DNA from: Anaerolinea sp.
GTDB taxonomy: Bacteria; Chloroflexota; Anaerolineae; Anaerolineales; Villigracilaceae
Direction of reading: 5' to 3'
Assembly (NCBI GenBank): GCA_020047815.1
Contig: JAIFNG010000010.1
Span: 1-32,836 of the forward strand
Length of the DNA stretch: 32,836 nucleotides
Of the stretch, positions 26,560 to 32,836 are shown one piece after another. Under the pieces are notes generated by a model that had not been told where the DNA came from, searched no databases, and worked only from the letters and a program-made list of their open reading frames with translations. The translations under genes and the position numbers were made by a program. The first letter of the stretch is position 1. Each line of letters starts with the position of its first letter.

Positions 26560-29500
26560 AAGAAATCGGCGCATTACCCAAGGGTGACCTGCAGCATAAC
26601 TCAGAGAGGAACAAAGATCCACATATGGCAGAGACGGATTCCCAGCACCAGGTCCATGAACTGGAAGTACACCTGACCGAATTGGAAAAGCAAAACGAGG
26701 TTTTGAAAAAAGCGCAGGCAGAGACAGAACACGCATATCTCCTTTATACCGACTTATACGACTTCGCACCTGTGGGGTACTTTAGGCTGGCGCACGACGG
26801 CACGATCCGTCAAGTCAACCTTGCGGGGGCAAACCTGCTGGGTGTGGTGACGCGAGCCAACCTGATCAAACAGAGGCTGGGATCGTTTGTGGATTCTGAG
26901 TACCGTACCACTTTTGGCACCTTCCTGGAAAACCTGTGGGTGGGTAAAGGGATGGAGACTTGCGAATTAAGGTTAGCAAAAGAGGGAAACAGACCGCTCT
27001 GGGTTCGCCTTGAAGCCACATGTTTCGAAGGAGGACAGGAATCTCGGGTCATGCTGACTGATATTACCGACCGCAAGCAGGCAGAACAGGCATTGAGCAA
27101 AAGCGAAGAACGCTTCCACAAGGCATTTCAATCCGGACCTGTAGGACTGGCAATCACTCGTGCCTCAGATGGAGTCTACATTGATGCCAATGCTGCCTTT
27201 TCTGAACTTATTGGTTTCAGCCGTGAAGAACTCATTGGTTCCACATCGCTAAATTTGAAGATCACTTCACCTGAACAACGGAATGAGTACGCACATCAAA
27301 TGAGCGAAGAGGGTTTTATCCACAACCAGGAAATGGTATTAAGACACAGATCAGGTGAATCGCGTGTCGTCCTGGGTTCGATGGAAATTATCGAACTTAA
27401 CAACGAGACCTGTGTATTATCCACCGCCATTGATATTACAGAGCGCAAACAGGCTGAGGCAAAAATCCACCGCATTAACCGCTTGTATGCCACCATCAGC
27501 CAGATCAATCAAACGATCGTGCGGGCACAAGACCGGTCAACCTTATTCTCTGACATCTGCCGTGTCGCCATTGTGTATGGCAAATTCCGCATGGCATGGA
27601 TTGGTATGATCGACGAGTCCAACGGAAATGTAAAACCAATCGCGTTTGCCGGGGAAGAACATGGCTATTTGAACGATGTAAAAATTAATATAAATGACGA
27701 AAAAATGCATGGGGGGCCATTTATTATGGCAATTCACGCAGGACACTCCATCATCTGCCAGGATATCGCCAATGCCTCCCATTTGTCAGCCTGGCGTGAC
27801 CAGGCTTTACAGCGGGGCTATCGCTCATCAGCATCGGTCCCAATTCGTCAAAAGGACATTTCCGTCGGCGCCTTCTCCGTGTACACATCCGAAACCCATG
27901 GGTTTGATGATGACGACCAACAGCTGCTGGATGGGATCGGGATGGATATTTCCTATGTGCTTGATGCGCTGGATGCCGAAATCGAGCGCAAGCAGGCGGA
28001 GGAAGCCCTGCGAACCTCAAAACTGATTATTGAGGGAATTATCAACACCATCCCCACCAGGGTTTTTTGGAAAGATCGGAATCTCAAATATCTGGGATGT
28101 AACGCGATCTTCGCACATGATGCAGGGTTTACCGATCCAAAAGACATCATTGGCAAGGATGACTATGCGATGGGATGGAAGGCTCAGGCAGAATTGTATC
28201 GGAGCGACGACAGGCAGGTCATAGAAAACGGCAGTCCAAAGCTTCTCATCGAAGAAATCCAGACTACACCCGAAGGAAAGGTCATTACCCTGCTTACAAG
28301 CAAGATACCCCTGCGCAATTCCAGGGGGGAGATCACGGGCGTACTCGGGACGTATATGGACATTACCGAGCGCAAACGGACAGAGGAATTGCTCCAGCAT
28401 CATGCCAATGAATTGGAAACACGGGTAAAGGAACGTACCGCCGAACTGCTCCGCGCCAACCGCACCAAGGATGAATTTCTTGCGAACATGAGCCACGAAT
28501 TACGCACGCCGCTTAACGGTATTTTGGGTTATTCCGAGATCCTACTTGAAGGAGTACACGGCTCCATCAATGAAAAACAAAGTCAGTCCATTGAGATCAT
28601 CCACTCCAGTGGACAACACCTGTTGGGTCTGATCAGCGATATTCTGGATGTTTCCAAGATCGAATCCGGAAAGTTTGAGCTTAAACTTGAAAAGTTTCAA
28701 CTGAATGAGGTCTGCCAGTCAAGTCTTATTTTCATCAAACAGCTGGCGCTTAAAAAATCCATCGTCGTGGAGTATTCATCGTCACCGCCTGAAATTACAC
28801 TCCTGGCAGACCCCCGCAGACTAAAACAGATTCTGGTTAACCTGTTGAACAATGCTGTAAAGTTCACGCCTGACCATGGAAAAGTAAGGTTTGAAGTGCA
28901 AGCGGACGCCCAGGCGGGTCAGATCCAATTCTCCATCAATGACACCGGCATCGGTATAGCATCTGCTGACCTGGAAAAATTATTTGAACCATTCGTACAA
29001 TTGGAAAGCAGTCTATCCCGCCAATATGAAGGCACGGGATTGGGATTAAGTCTGGCGAAGAGGTTGATCGAAATGCACGGCGGCAGCATTGGCGTGGAAA
29101 GTGTACCGGACAGGGGCAGTTGTTTTCATTTCAACATCCCGATCATACCCCTCAATATGATCAACCCGGAAACTGTGATACCGCAGGTACACATCACTCC
29201 AGATGCAGGAACCGGACCAAATGGTAAAAAGAAAGTCATCCTGCTTGTGGAAGATAATGCTATCAATATGATGGTCACCAGTGAATATCTGAGCGTAAAA
29301 GGTTATCAGGTCATAAATGTCGTCGATGGTCTTAAGGCGATTCAACAGGCACGTACCAGGAAACCTGATCTGATCCTGATGGACATCCAGCTACCTGGCA
29401 TAAGCGGGATTGATGCGATACGCACACTACGGACCGAGCCCGAATTTGCCTTGCTCCCGATCATTGCGCTCACTGCCCTTGCCATGCCCGGCGACCGCGA

Positions 29501-29591
29501 ACTTTGCTTCGAAGCCGGTGTAACCGAATATCTGTCAAAACCATTCAGCCTGAAAAAACTGGTCGAAATGATGGAAAATCTTCTGCAGTGA
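26556..29591 (+). CDS. Hybrid histidine kinase: PAS-PAS-GAF-PAS-HisKA-HATPase-REC
   Basis: 1011 residues from GTG 26556, which overlaps the previous stop by 4 nt. ATG 26625 is a possible shorter start. There is no transmembrane segment. A coiled coil and PAS1 (about 27-178) are clearly paralogous to the N-terminus of the preceding cyclase. PAS2 is about 185-297, GAF 302-477 and PAS3 487-607. The kinase core has H647 in MSHELRTPLNG and an ATPase domain at 747-858 with the NNAVKF N-box, DTGIGI and GLGLSL. The C-terminal receiver (893-1011) has phospho-acceptor D943 in LILMDIQLP and a KP lysine near the end. Intramolecular phosphorelay to D943 is expected. No output domain is present, so a further partner is needed. 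Confidence 0.9.
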   Translation: MKEIGALPKGDLQHNSERNKDPHMAETDSQHQVHELEVHLTELEKQNEVLKKAQAETEHAYLLYTDLYDFAPVGYFRLAHDGTIRQVNLAGANLLGVVTRANLIKQRLGSFVDSEYRTTFGTFLENLWVGKGMETCELRLAKEGNRPLWVRLEATCFEGGQESRVMLTDITDRKQAEQALSKSEERFHKAFQSGPVGLAITRASDGVYIDANAAFSELIGFSREELIGSTSLNLKITSPEQRNEYAHQMSEEGFIHNQEMVLRHRSGESRVVLGSMEIIELNNETCVLSTAIDITERKQAEAKIHRINRLYATISQINQTIVRAQDRSTLFSDICRVAIVYGKFRMAWIGMIDESNGNVKPIAFAGEEHGYLNDVKININDEKMHGGPFIMAIHAGHSIICQDIANASHLSAWRDQALQRGYRSSASVPIRQKDISVGAFSVYTSETHGFDDDDQQLLDGIGMDISYVLDALDAEIERKQAEEALRTSKLIIEGIINTIPTRVFWKDRNLKYLGCNAIFAHDAGFTDPKDIIGKDDYAMGWKAQAELYRSDDRQVIENGSPKLLIEEIQTTPEGKVITLLTSKIPLRNSRGEITGVLGTYMDITERKRTEELLQHHANELETRVKERTAELLRANRTKDEFLANMSHELRTPLNGILGYSEILLEGVHGSINEKQSQSIEIIHSSGQHLLGLISDILDVSKIESGKFELKLEKFQLNEVCQSSLIFIKQLALKKSIVVEYSSSPPEITLLADPRRLKQILVNLLNNAVKFTPDHGKVRFEVQADAQAGQIQFSINDTGIGIASADLEKLFEPFVQLESSLSRQYEGTGLGLSLAKRLIEMHGGSIGVESVPDRGSCFHFNIPIIPLNMINPETVIPQVHITPDAGTGPNGKKKVILLVEDNAINMMVTSEYLSVKGYQVINVVDGLKAIQQARTRKPDLILMDIQLPGISGIDAIRTLRTEPEFALLPIIALTALAMPGDRELCFEAGVTEYLSKPFSLKKLVEMMENLLQ

Positions 29592-29638
29592 TGGTGGTTG
29601 GATGTAAAAAAATAACCTGAGAAACCACATTCACGCAG

Positions 29639-29704
29639 AAACCATAGATGGTTTTCAGACCCATGAAATGCAGTTTATTTACCCTATGGATAACCTGCAT
29701 GGGT
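29639..29704. terminator. Weak hairpins between the convergent kinase and CapA-like genes
   Basis: A 6-bp stem AAACCA/TGGTTT with loop TAGA lies at 29639-29654, followed by TC. A longer-range pair, ACCCATG (29659-29665) with CATGGGT (29698-29704), follows it. Either may terminate the two converging transcripts, but neither is strong. Confidence 0.3.
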
Positions 29705-29759
29705 TTAATTCGGCAAGTTACCGTTCGTAAGTGAAAATCGACATCCTTACAACACTGTT

Positions 29760-31424
29760 TTATGGCAGTGCAATTGGCGTTAGTGTAACCGTCGGCTGTG
29801 GAATGGCGGTTGGCGCCAGTGGGATCCAACCACTGAAATAAAAATAATCAGACAGGAAAGCAGACCTCTCCGCCTCAGTCATCGGGCGCGGACGTGAATA
29901 ATCCTCGAGCATGCCGGTCAACAACTCCACACCCAGGTACCGTCCATCATAAAAAACGTGGCGGTCATAAAATTCGCGCCGAGTCTCATCGATCACTTCA
30001 CCATCCGGTAGAATATACGTCATCTGGTCAAAGAACAAATTACCCAGACCGTAATGTATGAAGGCATCACCGCGGAACTCCATCATGTGCGGATAATGCG
30101 CCTGACTGCCGCTTACGATCACCGCGCCCGCATCAGCCACTGTCCGAAAAGCATCTTCATGGGTATAGCATGGAATTGCTGAATAACATTCTTCATGTTG
30201 AAATGTAAAGATCACCTGATACCCCCTGGCATTCAACTCACTTATTTGTTTCCCAAAATATTTATAATCACAGACAGCCGGCCCAGGACTGGTCGCACTG
30301 GCTTTGGGATATTTCTCCGCACGCTTTCCATTACAACCCATGAATGCAATTTTGTTCCCATTCACCTCCATCAAAACAGGCTGACGTGCCTCTTCTGCAT
30401 TTGTCCCGCCCCCGTAATAAGGCAGATCGTTTGCCTTATAGATTGCCAGCGTCTCCAAAAGTGCAGCTTCACCCCGGTCACGTAAATGATCGCCAGTCAA
30501 CTCCACCACATCCACGCCAACATCCAGCAGCAGTTCCATATATTTTGGGTCACTGCATAAAATAAAATTTCGATAACCTGCACGCGGGGGCGGGCAATCC
30601 TTATCAAAGGTCACTTCATTGCTAATGTGAGTCACATCAGCTTCCCGCAGCCAGTCACCGATCAGATCCGCGGGATACGTCACACCCTTCATTTCCATTG
30701 TTGCTGCTGTTGCACGCACCAGCGCGGTCACGCCTGTCAGTACAACCGTTGCAAGTTTGGATGGGTCACGGTTTGATGCGGGCAATGCAAATGAATCCGA
30801 TGACAATTCAAAATATGCCTTAAGAGGATAAGCATCGGAATTAAAATCCTTATGAATTGGGGATTGCCCATCCACGCCGATCACCTTCCACTTTGGCTGA
30901 ACTTCCTCGAACGGTATGATCGCCCAGGCAGATTTGGCCCATGCTGAATCCAGGACCTGCTCCGCGGGCAAAATCTGCAAGATACCCTCGGCGGGTACAC
31001 CCCACAGGGAAGTCAACGCCCCCAGGGTGGATTCGGCCATGAGAATCGTATGTCCGGCGATCGGCGCGGAAGGGTTCCCAGTCCAGGCTGCGATCAATGA
31101 CTGGGAGTCCACATCATCTGTCAGTGTGGGGAAAGGCGCAACAAGGGCATAAATCCACAAGGAACCACGCGAGGCAATGGATATATCAAGCTTTTGAGTG
31201 GCAAGAGCAGAGTTACTGGTAAGCGGAATATCCCATGATCTTGTAATTTCCAGGAGGCTGGCTGGCACAACAGGGCTGACCCATAACGCAGCAGGCATAG
31301 GCGTGGAGGTTGCAGTCGGCTCCAAAAAAGGAGTGGCAGGTATCGGAGGAACTGGCTGCTCAGTTGCAGGAACACAAGCTGCAAGGATGGCAAGCGCAAG
31401 TAAGGATACAAGGATTTTATTCAT
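29760..31424 (-). CDS. CapA-like lipoprotein with an N-terminal extension
   Basis: 554 residues from ATG 31424. A lipoprotein signal ends in LAILAAC (Cys about 17), so it is membrane anchored. Residues about 30-200 form an extension without a firm match, loosely like a solute-binding fold. The C-terminal half is CapA/PgsA-like metallophosphatase: VDVVELTGDHLRDRG, VIFTFQHEECYS, and GSQAHYPHMMEF before FIHYGLGNLFFDQ. The first motif, normally GD followed by a hydrophobic stretch, reads LTGVTALVRA, so a metal-binding aspartate appears to be lost. The longer form from 31442 starts upstream of the lipobox-bearing signal and is unlikely. The function (polymer handling at the cell surface) is inferred from the family name only. 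Confidence 0.82.
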   Translation of the reverse strand: MNKILVSLLALAILAACVPATEQPVPPIPATPFLEPTATSTPMPAALWVSPVVPASLLEITRSWDIPLTSNSALATQKLDISIASRGSLWIYALVAPFPTLTDDVDSQSLIAAWTGNPSAPIAGHTILMAESTLGALTSLWGVPAEGILQILPAEQVLDSAWAKSAWAIIPFEEVQPKWKVIGVDGQSPIHKDFNSDAYPLKAYFELSSDSFALPASNRDPSKLATVVLTGVTALVRATAATMEMKGVTYPADLIGDWLREADVTHISNEVTFDKDCPPPRAGYRNFILCSDPKYMELLLDVGVDVVELTGDHLRDRGEAALLETLAIYKANDLPYYGGGTNAEEARQPVLMEVNGNKIAFMGCNGKRAEKYPKASATSPGPAVCDYKYFGKQISELNARGYQVIFTFQHEECYSAIPCYTHEDAFRTVADAGAVIVSGSQAHYPHMMEFRGDAFIHYGLGNLFFDQMTYILPDGEVIDETRREFYDRHVFYDGRYLGVELLTGMLEDYSRPRPMTEAERSAFLSDYFYFSGWIPLAPTAIPQPTVTLTPIALP

Positions 31425-31430
31425 ACGCCT

Positions 31431-31439
31431 ATTTTGCCA
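31431..31439 (-). promoter_or_regulatory. Extended -10-like element (TGGCAAAAT), 6 nt before ATG 31424
   Basis: Read on the minus strand, TG-n-CAAAAT precedes the CapA-like start codon by 6 nt and no Shine-Dalgarno is seen. The hexamer matches TATAAT at four of six bases, so it is the weakest member of the leaderless set. Confidence 0.35.
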
Positions 31440-31802
31440 CAATATCTCTGAAGTTGGAGCTGCGACTTGTGTGCATGGTCAGATATCAGGATTCTGTGAA
31501 ACGGGCAATTCCCTAATAAAAACAGTCTGTCATTTTGAAACCATCCTTTCAGATTGAACAAATTTACAAGAAGCCACCTCCCATCGGAATATACCCGGGT
31601 TCATTGTGTCCATTAGGTGATCGCCGCTAAAGTTGCCGTCTTCCAGAAACCAGAAAATAACCTCGTCATATTTTGCCTACACGAAATATGGACATTTTCA
31701 CCTTTTCCAACCTACCAAAAATGACAGGAAACCGGATAGGGATCCAATAGGTTGCATCTTGCATCTGGGTTGTATTATTCTTGTACTTTTCAAAAAGGTG
31801 CA

Positions 31803-31848
31803 TGTTGTACTTGTATCCACCCTTAAAAGGGTGGATACAAGTACAACA
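31803..31848. repeat. 22-bp perfect inverted repeat (REP/MITE-like or strong hairpin)
   Basis: The arm at 31803-31824 is perfectly complementary to 31827-31848, with only two bases between the arms. It is not next to any gene end (the HTH gene ends 245 nt to the right), so a simple terminator role is less obvious than for the other hairpins. A weak A-rich stretch lies on the right side. Confidence 0.7.
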
Positions 31849-32093
31849 ACCCAAACGACAAAAGAACAGGATGCTTGTATCTTCTATTAGGGAAGGAAAA
31901 AATACTGGAAACCCCTGATAGTGGATCAAAAAATCGAATTATTATCGCCTGCAGAATAAGTCCGAAAACAATTTTCGTATAACCGTTTACCTGCCTGGCA
32001 CAATTCTTGATTTATTACCACCTGGCTTTTTTCATTTTTGATCAGCCCAAGGCAGGATCATGCCAGGTATTCAAGAATGGAACTGCAATTGGG

Positions 32094-32678
32094 TCACCCA
32101 ACCCGAAATGCAAATGGGCATGATCCACGTAAACCTGATTCTGATTTTGTGAATTCTGAGATCGGTCTGCCCAACGATATTTCCAGAAGAGTCGCATCCA
32201 CTTTACATAACCCTGGATGTTGTTCGATTATTTTTGAAAACGGGCATCTTCCAAAAATAATACGCGGGCCTTCGGCGCCTGCCTCCCAACGCGCCTGATA
32301 ATGCATCTCATTTAGCTTATCGATCAGCAGTGCCAGGCGCTTAGGCATGGATTGATTCGAGATCGCCGCCAATCCCTGTGATTGCGCGATACGCTCACCC
32401 ACCGCGCGCAGGTCAACCTTTTCGCGCAGCAAAGCATCTGCCAGAACTGACAGGTTATCTCCCAGCGCAGATTGCGAAAGTGAATACAGTTTCTCAGGCC
32501 TGCCGCGCTCGCCATGCATATGAACAGACACAACCTCCAACCTCCCATCCGCTACCAGGATTCCCAAATGATGCCTTACATTCGGTGCTGACATGTTCAA
32601 GGCGCGTCCAATCTCCCGCGCAGATGCAGAGCGGGTCTTCCTGAGATGCGAAAGGACTTTTTGTCGGGCTGTGATCAT
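32094..32678 (-). CDS. SufR-like HTH transcriptional regulator, probable Fe-S or redox sensor
   Basis: 194 residues. The N-terminal winged helix (about 3-65) includes SAREIGRALNMSAPNVRHHL and a wing GERGRPEKLYSLS, the form seen in DeoR/ArsR-like SufR regulators. The C-terminal part has three cysteines, C145 (GRCPF), C158 (HPGLC) and C187 (GSCPF), in a C-x12-C-x28-C spacing that resembles the cluster ligands of SufR, the repressor of Fe-S assembly operons. No suf gene is visible in this window, but a gene to the right is outside it. It is preceded by three inverted repeats, which suggests autoregulation. No Shine-Dalgarno is obvious. Confidence 0.78.
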   Translation of the reverse strand: MITARQKVLSHLRKTRSASAREIGRALNMSAPNVRHHLGILVADGRLEVVSVHMHGERGRPEKLYSLSQSALGDNLSVLADALLREKVDLRAVGERIAQSQGLAAISNQSMPKRLALLIDKLNEMHYQARWEAGAEGPRIIFGRCPFSKIIEQHPGLCKVDATLLEISLGRPISEFTKSESGLRGSCPFAFRVG

Positions 32679-32729
32679 TTAATTTAACATGAAGGACACA
32701 AAAGTTGTCTGAATTTTCCTAAAGCTGAC

Positions 32730-32749
32730 ACAAAAAGGGTCATTTTTGT
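32730..32749. promoter_or_regulatory. Inverted repeat upstream of the SufR-like gene
   Basis: ACAAAAA (32730-32736) and TTTTTGT (32743-32749) with a 6-nt spacer form a possible operator half-site pair, about 50 nt upstream of the regulator start. Confidence 0.3.
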
Positions 32750-32775
32750 TACCAAGATGGAAATACGGTATTGTC

Positions 32776-32794
32776 ATAATCACAATATGATTAT
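32776..32794. promoter_or_regulatory. Second inverted repeat upstream of the SufR-like gene
   Basis: ATAATCA (32776-32782) and TGATTAT (32788-32794) are separated by 5 nt. The size and symmetry suit a dimeric HTH protein. Confidence 0.35.
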
Positions 32795-32804
32795 ACTCAC
32801 TTTT

Positions 32805-32836
32805 TTATTTATGCAAATAAATATTTGCATAAATAA
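32805..32836. repeat. 32-nt palindrome at the right window edge
   Basis: TTATTTATGCAAAT (32805-32818) is perfectly inverted at 32823-32836 with 4 nt between. The arms may continue beyond the window. It may be an operator for a divergent gene to the right or a terminator for a gene converging from there. Confidence 0.5.

Larger units (their letters stand above)
31425..32093. other. Gene-poor 669-nt intergenic region
   Basis: Only short frames that overlap on opposite strands occur here, none with a ribosome site or recognisable protein. It holds the CapA-like promoter at its left end, a tandem TTGCATC (31752-31765), the long hairpin at 31803-31848, and near its right end related segments CCTGGCA, ATTCTTGA, TGCCAGG and TCAAGAAT in an order that does not nest. 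It may contain a degraded gene, a mobile-repeat relic or a structured RNA. I cannot decide from sequence alone. Confidence 0.5.

Noticed and set aside
31633..31929. Two short frames on opposite strands in the gene-poor region
   Set aside because: They overlap each other and the hairpin, and neither has a start signal or a recognisable domain.

Overview
The window looks like a chromosomal stretch from a free-living bacterium, most plausibly an Anaerolineae-type member of the Chloroflexota. This placement is an inference from gene content: a TIGR03960-type radical SAM protein, a ClbS/DinB-like protein and a DUF2344 protein in one operon, a mitochondrial-type citrate synthase beside an LDH-like malate dehydrogenase, a MoxR/DUF58/DUF4129 cluster, and very large soluble PAS sensors. 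No rRNA, tRNA, CRISPR array, transposase or phage gene was recognised.

Layout. 1-145 is the tail of a gene that starts upstream. 268-1584 encodes a secreted/membrane bactofilin-like protein. 1677-4793 is a three-gene radical SAM operon. 4914-5882 encodes a PrsW-type membrane protease and 5977-7500 a multispanning glycosyltransferase. On the minus strand, 7578-11014 holds trxB, mdh and citrate synthase (transcribed in that order), separated by long hairpins. 11256-13605 is a small membrane protein followed by an OmpR/BaeS-type two-component pair. A class-III aminotransferase (minus, 13580-14932) overlaps the kinase gene tail to tail and is divergent from a FlaR-like P-loop kinase (15000-15572). 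15622-20101 (minus) is a MoxR ATPase/DUF58/DUF4129 cluster with two unassigned membrane proteins. 20177-21553 encodes a DUF309-zinc ribbon protein and a FabL-like enoyl-ACP reductase. 21671-29591 is a signalling island: a PAS-diguanylate cyclase, a broken cheB, a seven-PAS diguanylate cyclase and a PAS/GAF hybrid histidine kinase with a receiver. 29760-31424 (minus) is a CapA-like lipoprotein. 31425-32093 is gene-poor and holds a 22-bp perfect hairpin. 32094-32678 (minus) is a SufR-like HTH regulator with three cysteines, preceded by several inverted repeats up to the window edge.

How the genes work together. The clearest functional units are the TCA/redox group, the two-component set with its small membrane partner, the MoxR/DUF58 envelope-type cluster, and the c-di-GMP/phosphorelay sensor island. 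The last has two GGEEF cyclases with intact I-sites and a hybrid kinase sharing a duplicated N-terminal module with one cyclase.

The most unusual window-wide pattern is promoter architecture. Seven genes have a -10-like hexamer only 6-9 nt before the start codon and no Shine-Dalgarno sequence, which predicts leaderless mRNAs. Other genes in the same window have strong Shine-Dalgarno sequences. Other points of interest are the frameshifted cheB remnant, a Cys/His-rich PAS domain, the SufR-like cysteine spacing, an atypical CapA protein with a degenerate first metal motif, and several 18-22 bp perfect hairpins without a clear U-tract.
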